A DNA stretch of 64,000 nucleotides from Flavobacterium sp. 1355 (GCF_017833415.1 NZ_JAFICC010000005.1:186001-250000), one strand, 5' to 3'. Positions 24,110-33,772 are shown, counted from the first letter of the stretch. The notes: generated by a model from the sequence alone, not told the origin. Program-made: numbers and translations.

Positions 24110-25399
24110 CTATGAAAGATTGATCTTATAGGTTTTCTCAATTTGAGAAGAAGCATGTGTCGGTGAAAGCTGTCCAATTTGAAATACTTTTTCAATAAGG
24201 TCAATACTTTCATCCACGCAAGTATTTTCATTTTTCAAGTGGCTTGCAAAGTGGTTTGTTATTTTTTGAATAATCCTGGCGCTGATTAAATCAACCTGAG
24301 CGACATCAAAATTGCCTGTTTTCTTTCTCTGAAAATCCAATTCGCTCGCCGCAATATCATTTAGTTTAGCTTTTAACGCATGGATAATTGGCGCATATTT
24401 TCGACCATTTATCCACGTATTGAATTCTGATTTCATATCCTCAATAATAGCTTCTGCAGCAGGAATATGTTGTTTTCTTCTCTCAAGGGTATGATCTGTA
24501 ACCTGTGACAAATAATCGAGATGTATTAAAGTTATTCCTGGAATTTGCGCTACTTCAGGATTTACATTTCGTGGAATCGATAAATCCAAAATCAGTAAGG
24601 GTTTCTTTCTGTTAAGCAGTGTTTTGTCTATAGTTGGATTTTGGGCACCTGTTGCGACTATCAACACATCTGCCTGCTTTATTTCTTCTTGTAAATTCAG
24701 AAAATCCTTTACAATAACGTTTAGTTTTCCAGCTAATTCTATGGCCTTGTTCTTTGTTCTGTTTATAAGGGTGATATGGCTATTCTTTGTATGTTTTACT
24801 AAATTTTCGCACGTATTCCTGCCAATTTTCCCTGTTCCGAATAATAAGATATTTTTATTTCTAATATCTTCCACATTTCGGATAATATATTGAACTGATG
24901 CAAATGAAACAGATGTGGCACCGGATGAAATTTCAGTATCTGTTTTGACTTTTTTGCTGGCCTGTATAACCGAGTTGATTAAACGATCCAGGAATGTATT
25001 GATTAAGTCCTCGCGTTTGCTGTTGTTAAAAGCGATTTTAATTTGACTGATGATTTCAAAATCGCCTAAAATCTGACTGTCTAAACCTGTTCCTACCCGA
25101 AACATATGGTTAACAGCTTGCTGATTCTTATATATATAAGCGACCTGATGAAATTCTTCTACGGAGCCCTTGCTGTTTTGGCAAAGCAATTTGATTAATT
25201 CAAATGGATGATTGGCAAAACCATATATTTCAGTTCTGTTACAAGTAGAAGTGATAATTAATGATTCTATTCCTTCTGCTTTTGCCTGCAGTAAAAGATC
25301 AGATTGTGCTTTAGTATCCAGACTAAACTTCCCTCTAATTGTTGCATCTGCTTTTTTATAACTTAGGCCTAAAGCATAAAAAGTGGTGTTCTTGGACAT
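24110..25399 (-). CDS. hemA: Glutamyl-tRNA reductase
   Basis: NADPH-dependent reduction of glutamyl-tRNA(Glu) to glutamate-1-semialdehyde, the first committed step of C5-pathway tetrapyrrole synthesis, in the cytosol. Visible features: catalytic Cys in STCNRTEIYGF, GTGLDSQILGDFEI, the NADPH domain LLFGTGKIGRN, and a C-terminal dimerisation region ending SQIEKTYKINLS. From the ATG at 25399 it has 429 residues, normal for the family; an in-frame ATG at 25438 adds 13 Lys/His/Asn-rich residues and is less likely. It is separate from hemH (30767), with a respiratory-type cluster between them. Confidence 0.95.
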   Translation of the reverse strand: MSKNTTFYALGLSYKKADATIRGKFSLDTKAQSDLLLQAKAEGIESLIITSTCNRTEIYGFANHPFELIKLLCQNSKGSVEEFHQVAYIYKNQQAVNHMFRVGTGLDSQILGDFEIISQIKIAFNNSKREDLINTFLDRLINSVIQASKKVKTDTEISSGATSVSFASVQYIIRNVEDIRNKNILLFGTGKIGRNTCENLVKHTKNSHITLINRTKNKAIELAGKLNVIVKDFLNLQEEIKQADVLIVATGAQNPTIDKTLLNRKKPLLILDLSIPRNVNPEVAQIPGITLIHLDYLSQVTDHTLERRKQHIPAAEAIIEDMKSEFNTWINGRKYAPIIHALKAKLNDIAASELDFQRKKTGNFDVAQVDLISARIIQKITNHFASHLKNENTCVDESIDLIEKVFQIGQLSPTHASSQIEKTYKINLS

Positions 25400-25544
25400 G
25401 TTATGTTTTTTCATATTATGCTTTTTCTTAAAGTTCAAAAAATAGTAGTTGGTTATTGTAAAACAAGATGAAACTTCCTTTAATCCTAAAGAATAATGGA
25501 TTCGGACATAATTGGATATAAGTTGCCAGCAGGATTTAAATATA

Positions 25545-25573
25545 AAACGCTACCTGAAAAGCAGGTAGCGTTT
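25545..25573 (-). terminator. Terminator of the globin-like lipoprotein gene
   Basis: AAACGCTACCTG and CAGGTAGCGTTT form a perfect 12-bp stem with a 5-base loop, nine bases after the stop codon at 25582. Confidence 0.8.
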
Positions 25574-25581
25574 AAGAGAAA

Positions 25582-26178
25582 TTATTTTTGAACTATTGGA
25601 GTTCTAAGTGATTCTAAAACCGCAACAATATCGGTGTAAAGCTCTGTATTTGAAGCCACACCATTTGCATTAGCAGCCGCCCCTACATAGCCTTCAAATT
25701 TTGTATAATCCGCAGTACTTGATTTTGTTCCCATACGAGGATTTTTTGCAGGATCATGCGCCGCTACCATATTCAAGCCAGAATAGGTATTTACGGCACT
25801 TGTACCACCGGTGTTAAACGAAAAGAAATCAGTCAGATTGTCTGATAGTTTAGCAATATTTGTAGACTGGGTACTTCCGGTTTCGGCTAATACCGGGGCA
25901 AAATGCGCTTGTAGGTTCCCCGCGGCATTCGACTGAACATCGGCAACAATTAATCCTATAGTTGAATTTACCACCTTGCGGAAACTCAAACGCCCCTGCT
26001 CGATCATTTGGCCAGCGTTATCCGGATCTGAAACCATTTTAGTTCCGCCTAATCTTTCGTAAATAGATGCCTTTACAGGAGGAGTTACCGGGGCGTCATC
26101 ATCATTGCTGCTGCACGAAGCCAGGGTTGCAGAAGCTGCGAGTAATACACTAAGTGTAATTTTGGAATAAATTTTCAT
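25582..26178 (-). CDS. Globin-like lipoprotein
   Basis: A 198-residue protein with a lipoprotein signal (TLASC|S) and a Pro/Asp linker. The start of the mature part, SIYERLGGTKMV, resembles the beginning of truncated hemoglobins (SLYERLGG). Further on HFAPVLAETGSTQS... and AAHDPAKNP are conserved-looking, but the exact heme ligand is not clear to me. The neighbours (c-type cytochrome, DUF5777 barrel, YceI) support an envelope redox role. Last gene of a four-gene minus-strand unit. Confidence 0.6.
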   Translation of the reverse strand: MKIYSKITLSVLLAASATLASCSSNDDDAPVTPPVKASIYERLGGTKMVSDPDNAGQMIEQGRLSFRKVVNSTIGLIVADVQSNAAGNLQAHFAPVLAETGSTQSTNIAKLSDNLTDFFSFNTGGTSAVNTYSGLNMVAAHDPAKNPRMGTKSSTADYTKFEGYVGAAANANGVASNTELYTDIVAVLESLRTPIVQK

Positions 26179-26195
26179 AATAAAAATATTAAAGG

Positions 26196-26630
26196 TTAAT
26201 TAAAAAAACGGTTTAGTTTTTGAGACAATCTGTAGCTCAAACTATTTTGATTCACTGGACAAACTTCTTTGCCAGCCAAATTTTCTGGTAAAATATAACG
26301 CTGGGCATCATAATGTCCTATCGCTATCAACTGGTCAAAGACTTTTTTAGAATTAGTGATCTTGTTGTTGTGGAAGTAAACAACCACATTTCTTTTTACG
26401 ATTATAGAATCAGAGGTTAATCCTTTGATAGATCTCAAATCGGAACATATTTGTTTGGCCTGCACGGAATCTATATTGCTTTTAAAATCGATTCGGCTTA
26501 CCTGCAGATTAGGGCTTTCATAAACAGCAGGCTTAGCGGTAATAATGTGGAATAGAAAAATGGCAAAAAATAGTACCAAAATGATCAATCCCGTCCAAAG
26601 GCCTTTTTTAATAAACTTGTTAATTTTCAT
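26196..26630 (-). CDS. Membrane-anchored protein with HMA-like fold
   Basis: A 144-residue protein with one N-terminal helix (about residues 12-32) and a periplasmic domain whose pattern (VSRIDFKSNIDSVQAKQIC, then helix, RNVVVYFHNNKI, helix) is beta-alpha-beta-beta-alpha like a heavy-metal-associated domain, without its Cys-x-x-Cys site. Family not named. Middle gene of the envelope redox unit. Confidence 0.6.
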   Translation of the reverse strand: MKINKFIKKGLWTGLIILVLFFAIFLFHIITAKPAVYESPNLQVSRIDFKSNIDSVQAKQICSDLRSIKGLTSDSIIVKRNVVVYFHNNKITNSKKVFDQLIAIGHYDAQRYILPENLAGKEVCPVNQNSLSYRLSQKLNRFFN

Positions 26631-26763
26631 AAAGCTGATTTTTAAAATGATTTTAGGTTTTCTAAATCATATACGAACCCTTTTTTGGCTTGGTTTTATT
26701 TAAACGGGTAAAATAGTAGTTTAGATTTGTTTTAAATAACAACGCGCTGAATTACAGGTTTTT

Positions 26764-27603
26764 TTAGAAAACTCTCGCCAGATTAAACCCAAAAAAAACA
26801 TCTCCCTTAGTCCAGTCTCCTGTAGTTCTTCCAAGATATCCGGCCTCGTCAATGGCCTGGGAGCTGGTAAAATGCATTTGAAAAACATGTCCGCCGGTTT
26901 CCAGGTCAAAACCAATGGATAATGGATTTTTATAAATAGAATTTGAGGCCCTGTTTAAGTGTGCCGCATAATCCATATTCAATGACCAGCGTTTTGCAAA
27001 CTTGTATCTGCCACCAAAGCCAATGGCATATTGTGAATTGGTCTGTTCGGGGTCGAGCACAAAATTTTCATGGAAAAAGGATGGAACTATTTCTAAAGAT
27101 AGTTTTTCAGAAAATTTTCTGGAAATTAAAAGTTGGGCTACATAGGTGAGCCTGTTTTTAAATTCAAGTTTAGGATATAGACTTTCCTTTAACGTGTTGT
27201 TGATAGACAAGCTGTTAAATCCTGCAATAGTGACTGGAAATCCGTCTTTTATTTGCGGCAATACCATATATTTCGTTGCAAGGTCATAAGCAAATTCACT
27301 TCTGGCGGCGCTTATATTAATCCCCGGCGTCAAACCGTATATGAATTTTATTTGGGTGTTGGCGTTGTCCAGTCCATAGAATCCTTCAAAGCCGTCTTTT
27401 ATAGAACCGAACCGGTGTGCAACGACAAAATACAAATCTCCTTTTGCTGCCAGTTTGGTCGATTCAAGATTGACAATCTTCAGGGCCTTAAATGCCGATG
27501 TGACCTTTTCTTTTGTGATTGGCGCTTCAACTCCCGATAATAGGTCGTCCTGCGAAAAGGTTAGTAGTGGAAATAAAAACAGTAATAGAATGAGCTTTTT
27601 CAT
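26764..27603 (-). CDS. DUF5777 family beta-barrel outer membrane protein
   Basis: A 279-residue protein with a signal peptide (to about residue 17). The mature part alternates short beta strands as in outer-membrane barrels, with the family pattern FKALKIVNLESTKLAAKGDL, HRFGSIKDGFEGFYGLDNAN and IKFIYGLTPGINI, and an aromatic C-terminus (FGFNLARVF). DUF5777 proteins accompany cytochrome c and YceI genes in Bacteroidota; the transported molecule, if any, is unknown. Confidence 0.75.
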   Translation of the reverse strand: MKKLILLLFLFPLLTFSQDDLLSGVEAPITKEKVTSAFKALKIVNLESTKLAAKGDLYFVVAHRFGSIKDGFEGFYGLDNANTQIKFIYGLTPGINISAARSEFAYDLATKYMVLPQIKDGFPVTIAGFNSLSINNTLKESLYPKLEFKNRLTYVAQLLISRKFSEKLSLEIVPSFFHENFVLDPEQTNSQYAIGFGGRYKFAKRWSLNMDYAAHLNRASNSIYKNPLSIGFDLETGGHVFQMHFTSSQAIDEAGYLGRTTGDWTKGDVFFGFNLARVF

Positions 27604-27620
27604 GTGGTTAATTTTAATTG

Positions 27621-28019
27621 TTATTTGTTTTGGTGTACAAGGGAAGATTGATCTATTTTAAATTCCTGTAAGAGCTCATCATATCCTAAAAAACGCCCTT
27701 TAATTTTTAGCATCTTGCCAATTGCAATGTCTTTGGGCAAACTGTCTTTGAAGGTTGCAAATATCTTTTCGCCAATAACGATGCCCTTACCGGCGGGTTC
27801 AACAGCTGTTACTATTGCAGTTACTTCAATTGTTTTGTCCTGGTATTTGACAGTAGCAAGGCTGTCATTGAAAGTAAACTCTTTTTCGAGTCCTTTAACC
27901 GTTACAGTATAATCTGCGGTTTCTGATGCGATATTCCTGTGGCCTCTGTAACTGTAGCGGTAAATTGAGATCCCGGTTATCAGGAAGAGGGGAATAACAA
28001 TAAGTATTTTTTTTCTCAT
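27621..28019 (-). CDS. OB-fold (tRNA_anti-like) membrane-anchored protein
   Basis: A 132-residue protein with one N-terminal helix (about residues 4-20). The rest is an OB-fold of the tRNA_anti-like type: ETADYTVTVKGLEKEF, KTIEVTAIVTAVEPAGKG, KMLKIKGRFLGYDEL. Such domains occur next to DUF5777 and cytochrome genes in the envelope. First gene of the minus-strand unit, divergent from the cytochrome gene. Confidence 0.65.
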   Translation of the reverse strand: MRKKILIVIPLFLITGISIYRYSYRGHRNIASETADYTVTVKGLEKEFTFNDSLATVKYQDKTIEVTAIVTAVEPAGKGIVIGEKIFATFKDSLPKDIAIGKMLKIKGRFLGYDELLQEFKIDQSSLVHQNK

Positions 28020-28185
28020 GGCTGGTTTTTGGTATTTGGATTATCTACGTTAAAAAATACCTATTGGATTTAAATCATCAAATATGACTGTTGCTAAATC
28101 TGTATCATCTATTTCCCCGTATATGATTTTAAAATGCTTTAAATAGTAAGATCATTCAGCCTTTCTAAAACTAAAAACCAATCCC

Positions 28186-28554
28186 ATGAATTTAAAAACC
28201 CGTTTACTTATTCCATCATTTGCTTTACTACTGGTAAGTTGTACAGATGATAATCCTGGTACTTTAATTGACACTCCACCAATCACCGGTGTTGCCACAT
28301 ACAACCAGAATGTGAAATCCATTATTGATAATAATTGTGTTGTCTGCCATGCAGCTGTTCCCAAAAATGGGGCGCCTATGTCCCTGGTTACTTATGATCA
28401 GGTTAAAAATGCGGTCTTAAATCGCGGGCTGCTCAACCGTATTTCTTTGGAAAATGGAAATAGTTCGTTAATGCCACAGGGAGGGCCAAGATTGCCTCAA
28501 ACCACAATTGATGTTATTAAAAAATGGGAACAAGATGGATTATCAGAGCAATAA
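28186..28554 (+). CDS. c-type cytochrome lipoprotein
   Basis: A 122-residue protein with a lipoprotein signal (LLVSC|T). It has one heme-binding motif CVVCH (about residues 50-54) in NVKSIIDNNCVVCHA, and a likely axial Met in NSSLMPQGGP. It should carry electrons at the periplasmic face. It leads a plus-strand unit with two YceI genes, divergent from the DUF5777 unit, with which it probably works. Confidence 0.8.
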   Translation: MNLKTRLLIPSFALLLVSCTDDNPGTLIDTPPITGVATYNQNVKSIIDNNCVVCHAAVPKNGAPMSLVTYDQVKNAVLNRGLLNRISLENGNSSLMPQGGPRLPQTTIDVIKKWEQDGLSEQ

Positions 28555-28569
28555 TCCATAGTAAAAAAC

Positions 28570-29109
28570 ATGAAAAAAATCATACTAATGCCAATGATAT
28601 TGGCTTCGTTCCTTGTTTTTTCGCAGGAAAAAATCGTAACTAAATCATCGACAATCACTTTTGAAGCTTCGGTCCCGTCTTTTCAGCCGGTTTTGGGAAC
28701 CAATACCAATGTGACTTTTGTTTTAAATCCCGCAACAGGTGAAATTGCATCCTTAGCCCTTATAAAAGGATTCCAGTTTGAAATGCCTTTGATGGAAGAA
28801 CATTTCAATGAAAATTACATGGAGACCGATAAATATCCGAAAGCTATTTTTAGAGGAAAAATAGAAAAGTTTGATTCGAATAATTTGACTGAAGATTATA
28901 AGGATTACGTAATAAAAGGAAATTTAGAACTTCATGGGAAATCAAGAGATATAAATGCGAGCGCAAAAATCACCAAGACGGGTTCCCGAATTACCATTAT
29001 TTCAGATTTTGCTGTTAATGCCAGTGATTTTGGCATTCCAATTCCATCGCTTATCAAGTATAAACTTGATGATAGAGTAAAAGTTCAAATTATTGCTGTT
29101 TTAAAATAA
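28570..29109 (+). CDS. YceI family protein, paralog 1
   Basis: A 179-residue secreted protein of the YceI lipocalin-like fold: signal peptide (to about residue 19), ITFEASVPSF, TGEIASLALIKGFQFEM, EEHFNENYMETDKYPKAIF and NLELHGKSRDI. YceI proteins bind isoprenoid-type lipids in the periplasm. It starts 15 bases after the cytochrome gene. Confidence 0.85.
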   Translation: MKKIILMPMILASFLVFSQEKIVTKSSTITFEASVPSFQPVLGTNTNVTFVLNPATGEIASLALIKGFQFEMPLMEEHFNENYMETDKYPKAIFRGKIEKFDSNNLTEDYKDYVIKGNLELHGKSRDINASAKITKTGSRITIISDFAVNASDFGIPIPSLIKYKLDDRVKVQIIAVLK

Positions 29110-29158
29110 GCAAAAAAATTAAAAGGATTTTTAAACTAACATAATATAAAAGAAAACC

Positions 29159-29698
29159 ATGAAAAAAATTATACTCGTTGCCATGCTTTATGCCTGCGCT
29201 ATTGGTCTGGCGCAACAAAAAATGATCAGTAAAGCAGGTAAAATAACTTTTGAAGCATCTGTTGCTTCTTTTGAAGAAGTAAAGGCAATGAATACTAACG
29301 TCACTTTTGTCTTAAATCCGAAAACAGGTGAAATTGCAGCTTTAGCCCTAATGAAAGGATTTCAGTTTAAAGTGGCCTTAATGGAAGAGCATTTCAATGA
29401 AAATTATATGGAGAGTGATCAATATCCTAAAGCTATATTTAAGGGGAAAATAGAAGATTTCGATTTAAATAGTCTTACCAATTCTGCTAAAGATTTTACT
29501 ATAAAAGGAAAGTTAGAACTTCATGGCAAATCAAAGGATATAACAACCACAGCAAGAATAAAAATGTCGGCATCTGGAATTAGTGTTGTATCTAATTTTG
29601 CTGTAAATGCCAGTGATTTTAATATCGCGATACCAAGTCTTGTTAAAAGCAAAGTTTCTAATAAAATAAATATTCTAGTTGTTGCGGTTTTGAAATGA
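29159..29698 (+). CDS. YceI family protein, paralog 2
   Basis: Same length (179 residues) and same motifs as its upstream neighbour, e.g. EEHFNENYMESDQYPKAIF and LELHGKSKDI. The two clearly arose by tandem duplication and have since diverged at many positions. Signal peptide to about residue 19. Confidence 0.85.
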   Translation: MKKIILVAMLYACAIGLAQQKMISKAGKITFEASVASFEEVKAMNTNVTFVLNPKTGEIAALALMKGFQFKVALMEEHFNENYMESDQYPKAIFKGKIEDFDLNSLTNSAKDFTIKGKLELHGKSKDITTTARIKMSASGISVVSNFAVNASDFNIAIPSLVKSKVSNKINILVVAVLK

Positions 29699-29757
29699 CA
29701 GATCAAAAAAGAAAGATTTATAACTTTAAGAGAAGTATATTAAACCATTAAAAGATT

Positions 29758-29765
29758 TAATTTTG
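29758..29765 (+). promoter_or_regulatory. -7 element of the AraC-hemH unit
   Basis: TAATTTTG matches TAnnTTTG. It overlaps an in-frame TTG, so the ATG at 29793 is preferred as the start. Confidence 0.45.
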
Positions 29766-29792
29766 AAAAACCAATTATTCGCTATTTCAAAA

Positions 29793-30659
29793 ATGGAGCA
29801 GGAAATAAAAGTTGAAGACGACTTTACAATTATCCGTTTTCAGAATGACCGTCCAGAAACTCTTTTTACACATCGTAAACTGAGCACTGCTTTCATTCAG
29901 TTTCATTTCGTACTGAAAGGTAACGCTAAATTTTTATTTAATCACAGTAATTATGATGTAGCGCTACAAGAAGAAAAATCCTTTCTTTTATACAATCCGC
30001 AGAAGGAGCTACCATTTCATTTAGAGCTTTCACCAAATTCGTGGGTGATTTCCGTTATTATATCAATTAAGAAATTCCATGCATTGTTTTCTGCAGAAGC
30101 AGATTATATTGCTTTTTTAAGTCCTGATAACAGGGACAAAAATTATTATAACGAGGGTTACATAAGTCCATCAATGGCAATTGTTTTAAGCCAGTTGTTT
30201 CATTATAACCTTCATCCCTCTATAAAAAATCTATATTGTAAAGGAAAAGGGTATGAATTACTTAGTTTGTGTTTTAACAGGAACGAAGATCCAAATGCAC
30301 ATCATTGTCCGTTTTTGATTGATGAAGATAATGTTTTGAAAATTAAAAAAGCCAAAGAAATTATTATCGCCAATATTGCTGAACCGCCTGGTTTACAGGA
30401 ACTGGCAGACCAAATTGGTTTGAATCTGAAGAAACTAAAAATGGGTTTCAAACAAATTTATGGCGATACGGTATATGGCTTTCTATTTGATTATAAAATG
30501 GATTTCGCCAGAAAGCTACTGGATAGCGGCGCTTATAATGTAAACGAAGTAGGATTGAAAATAGGGTACAGTACAGGAAGCCATTTCATTACAGGATTCA
30601 AGAAAAAATTTGCCACAACTCCAAAAAAATATTTGATGTCGATTAATACGAATGTTTAG
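29793..30659 (+). CDS. AraC family transcriptional regulator
   Basis: A 288-residue protein beginning MEQEIKVEDDFTII. N-terminal sensor region of about 180 residues, then the AraC double helix-turn-helix: LQELADQIGLNLKKLKMGFK and NVNEVGLKIGYSTGSHFITGF, ending TPKKYLM. Located directly upstream of hemH and near hemA, so a role in controlling heme synthesis is inferred. Confidence 0.85.
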   Translation: MEQEIKVEDDFTIIRFQNDRPETLFTHRKLSTAFIQFHFVLKGNAKFLFNHSNYDVALQEEKSFLLYNPQKELPFHLELSPNSWVISVIISIKKFHALFSAEADYIAFLSPDNRDKNYYNEGYISPSMAIVLSQLFHYNLHPSIKNLYCKGKGYELLSLCFNRNEDPNAHHCPFLIDEDNVLKIKKAKEIIIANIAEPPGLQELADQIGLNLKKLKMGFKQIYGDTVYGFLFDYKMDFARKLLDSGAYNVNEVGLKIGYSTGSHFITGFKKKFATTPKKYLMSINTNV

Positions 30660-30766
30660 TTTTTGTTCGCCATGAGCCTGACAATAGTGAACGGGCGAAG
30701 TAATCCATGAATTATAATCTGCATGATAATTTTAATATCAATTCAATAAAACAAAGCAAAAAAATA

Positions 30767-31780
30767 ATGAAAGGCGTATTATTAGTAAACTTAGGATCTC
30801 CGGATAGTCCAACACCAAAAGATGTGAAACCTTATTTAGATGAATTTTTAATGGATAAATACGTGATAGACGTCCCGTATTTATTGCGAGCTTTATTAGT
30901 CCGAGGTATTATTTTAAGAAAAAGACCAGAAGAATCAGCGCACGCTTACGCAAAAATTTGGTGGGAAGAAGGTTCACCACTTGTGGTACTTTCAGAAAGA
31001 ATGCAGAAAAAAGTACAGCCGTTGGTAAATGTGCCGGTGTCGCTGGCAATGCGCTACGGAAGCATGACTATCGAAAAAGGACTTCAGGAATTACACGACA
31101 AAGGAGTTACAGAAGTACTGCTTTTTCCTTTGTATCCACAATACGCAATGGCCTCGACCTTGACTATTTTAGTAAAAGCTGAAGAAATTCGTAAAAAGAA
31201 ATTTCCGAATATGACTTTTACCGATGTTCCTGCGTTTTATAATAAACCGGATTACATCAAGAATCTGGCAGATTCAATTCAAAAGCACTTAGTTGGGTTT
31301 GATTATGATCATTTGTTATTTTCATATCATGGAATTCCCGAGCGTCACATCCGCAAAACAGATGTAACAAAGTCGCATTGTAAAATCGACGGATCTTGTT
31401 GTAACACAACTTCGCCGGCGCATGACTTTTGCTACCGTCACCAATGTTATGAAACTACAAGACAAGTTGTAAAATTATTGGGACTTCCTCAAGATAAATA
31501 CAGCCTGACTTTTCAATCGCGTTTGGCGGGTGATAAATGGTTAGAGCCTTATACAGACATCGAAATCGATAAAATGCCAGCTAAAGGAATCAGGAAATTA
31601 GCAGTTGTAACACCAGCGTTCGTTTCAGATTGTTTGGAAACACTGGAAGAAATTGCCATGCGAGCCAAAGAAGATTTTGAAGCTAAGGGAGGAGAACAAT
31701 TTCTTGCAATTCCATGTTTGAATGATGATGATGAATGGTGTCAGACCGTGAGTAACTGGATTAATGATTGGGCTGGATAA
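30767..31780 (+). CDS. hemH: Ferrochelatase
   Basis: Inserts Fe(II) into protoporphyrin IX, the last step of heme synthesis. Start at MKGVLLVNLGSPDSPTPKDV; 20 codons upstream are open but not typical. Features: YHGIPERH with the catalytic His, a Cys-rich segment (CKIDGSCCNTTS, CYRHQC) inserted before TTRQVVKLLGL, FQSRLAGDKWLEPYTD, and SDCLETLEEI. 337 residues, normal for the family. The Cys-rich segment may hold a metal; that is inference. Confidence 0.95.
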   Translation: MKGVLLVNLGSPDSPTPKDVKPYLDEFLMDKYVIDVPYLLRALLVRGIILRKRPEESAHAYAKIWWEEGSPLVVLSERMQKKVQPLVNVPVSLAMRYGSMTIEKGLQELHDKGVTEVLLFPLYPQYAMASTLTILVKAEEIRKKKFPNMTFTDVPAFYNKPDYIKNLADSIQKHLVGFDYDHLLFSYHGIPERHIRKTDVTKSHCKIDGSCCNTTSPAHDFCYRHQCYETTRQVVKLLGLPQDKYSLTFQSRLAGDKWLEPYTDIEIDKMPAKGIRKLAVVTPAFVSDCLETLEEIAMRAKEDFEAKGGEQFLAIPCLNDDDEWCQTVSNWINDWAG

Positions 31781-32082
31781 ATCTAAATGAAGAGCATAGA
31801 ATATTACAGTTACTATTGCGCTGGAACAGTAGAGTTAATAGTTTTTATTTTTGTTTTAAAGTAACAGTTTTTGTTTTTATTATTCATTAAAAATTTATTT
31901 TGGATGAATTAAATTTATAAAAAAAAGAACAATCGGTTAATTAAGCTTAATGCTGAATGTTCCGAAACCGGCTTAATACGTTTGTTTGTACAGTTTGTGT
32001 TTTGAGCAGTCAGTGTTAAAGAGGTAAGAAGCAGTAAGTTTAAAATGACTTTCTTCCTATATCGGGCTTGTCTTCGGTTTTC
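31781..32082. other. Gene-free stretch after hemH
   Basis: About 300 AT-rich bases. No gene, repeat or clear hairpin terminator was recognised. Confidence 0.4.
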
Positions 32083-32145
32083 TTGTAACGTTCTGGTACT
32101 ACAGCAGGTTTGGATTACATTAAATCCATTCTTCGGATTACCATG
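32083..32145 (-). repeat. Partial attC-like block, type A, outside the array
   Basis: TTGTAACGTTCTGGTACTAC then AGCAGGTTTGGATTACATTA and CATTCTTCGGATTACCA reproduce the left half of the array blocks almost exactly; the right half is missing. It lies at the 3' side of the gene at 32152-32709. Confidence 0.6.
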
Positions 32146-32151
32146 TTGTGA

Positions 32152-32709
32152 TCAAAATTGTTGTTCGTTTCGTCCGCCAATAGTATGTTTCATTTTCTGT
32201 CCCATAGTGGTTGTTACATAGCTGACAACATTTTCTTCTTTCTTTTGTCCGCCCGATAAATAGTCAATGCTTATTGAACAATCACCGGTGATGGCAACCC
32301 AAACCGTTTCACTTTCACCACTTTCTAATTGGTCAATGTACGCGCCGCCACAGCCAACGATATTTATGTTTGTCAAAGTTGTTTGCGTCGGGTTTGTGAA
32401 AGTAATCCTCATTGTATCAAGCAAAATTATAGCTGCCCAGCAGTAAAAAAACAGTACAGGAATATTAAGCAGCATAAGTGCGCAAGTTCTAAATAATGTA
32501 GTTCTGTTCTCTTTGTCCCTTTTGGCTTTCACTAAAATTGAAATTAAAACTACACTATTTATTAAAGCTGCCAGTGTGATAAAACCATAGACGATAGAAA
32601 GTACTTCAAAGGAGGAAGTAAAGAAGTAAAATCCAAAAATAGCTGTCCCAAGCAGGAATGAAAGGAGTGCTGTTTGTCGTGCGAGTTTTAGGTGTCGTTC
32701 TGTTTTCAT
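32152..32709 (-). CDS. Unknown membrane protein
   Basis: A 185-residue protein with three membrane helices (about residues 10-32, 36-58 and 80-98) and a C-terminal beta-rich domain (ITFTNPTQTTLTNINIVGCG, then GESETVWVAITGDCSISIDY). Family not recognised. Next to array-type repeats, so possibly a displaced cassette gene. Confidence 0.6.
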   Translation of the reverse strand: MKTERHLKLARQTALLSFLLGTAIFGFYFFTSSFEVLSIVYGFITLAALINSVVLISILVKAKRDKENRTTLFRTCALMLLNIPVLFFYCWAAIILLDTMRITFTNPTQTTLTNINIVGCGGAYIDQLESGESETVWVAITGDCSISIDYLSGGQKKEENVVSYVTTTMGQKMKHTIGGRNEQQF

Positions 32710-32736
32710 ATGCTTGGCGCCACTGTTGGCGGATGT

Positions 32737-33753
32737 TTACATTTTTACTTCAATATCTTTTGAAATTCCGTAAACCCGGGAAAATAAAATAAAATTGTTT
32801 TTAAACGGGAAATCATTGACAATGGCATAATAACAGCCGTTCACTTTCATTTTTTGTAATTTCTCTAACGGTAATTCTTTTTTTAACTGCTCTTTTGTTA
32901 GGTTTGGATTTTTAGTATAGATATCATACAGGTCTTTATAAATTGGATATCTTCCAGTGGATGGGCTTTTTATGACGTTTTCTTTTTTATCCAGATTTAT
33001 GGCTGTAATGTCAATATTTTCATCCATCTGAATCCCATCAACAATTATAATATTGTTCGTCGCATTTATTAATGTAATCTTTTTATTATTTAATAAGAAA
33101 GATTTTCCGAAATCGCTTTTGCCAAGTTTTATACTTGGATACGCCGTTAAGATTTTTACCTCGTAAACCACGCTTCCGGTTAAAGGACCTGTTGTACTGC
33201 CTATGCTGTTTTTGATTTCGATCGTTTTATAGGTTTGTTCTTTTTCAACTTCATTTACTTTGGTGTAATCCCTGAAGGTTCCGAAATTGGCGGTATGATT
33301 TTTATTGATGTTAACCTTACCTTTGTTTTTTTCTAAAAGTTTATTCTCTTTAATCGATATGGACACGCTATTCACTGCATCTGCTTCTTCCCTGTAGAGT
33401 GGCAGACTTGATTTTAAAACAATAAAATTTTGCAGGGAATCTGTTTCAAGTTCCAAAGTTGCATTTTGCTTAAAAGATAGTAGACCTTTTTCATTTAGTG
33501 CCGTAGAGAGCAAAGTTTTATTATAAATCTTATTTCCTTTTAAGGATTCGGTTACATATTTTGCCTTGTTTATGGACTTAAATTCCAGGGTCATATCATA
33601 AATAGCATCATAAACAGCACCTAAATTTTCTTTATTTATTTTTTCGCTCCGGGCCTTAAAAAATATAGCTATTCGGTCTTCAAAGCTAAGCTGAGCGTTC
33701 ATTAAACAGCAGTGCAATAACAGTATAATGGTTATTAGTTTCATTTTTTTCAT
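32737..33753 (-). CDS. Unknown secreted protein, GLPGLI-like features
   Basis: A 338-residue protein with a signal peptide (to about residue 20). A long helical-charged N-terminal part is followed by a beta-rich half. It recalls secreted flavobacterial proteins of unknown role, but I could not confirm a family. It has a type-B attC-like block directly upstream (33773-33910). Confidence 0.55.
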   Translation of the reverse strand: MKKMKLITIILLLHCCLMNAQLSFEDRIAIFFKARSEKINKENLGAVYDAIYDMTLEFKSINKAKYVTESLKGNKIYNKTLLSTALNEKGLLSFKQNATLELETDSLQNFIVLKSSLPLYREEADAVNSVSISIKENKLLEKNKGKVNINKNHTANFGTFRDYTKVNEVEKEQTYKTIEIKNSIGSTTGPLTGSVVYEVKILTAYPSIKLGKSDFGKSFLLNNKKITLINATNNIIIVDGIQMDENIDITAINLDKKENVIKSPSTGRYPIYKDLYDIYTKNPNLTKEQLKKELPLEKLQKMKVNGCYYAIVNDFPFKNNFILFSRVYGISKDIEVKM

Positions 33754-33772
33754 TTCGTTTTTTTTATTATCT

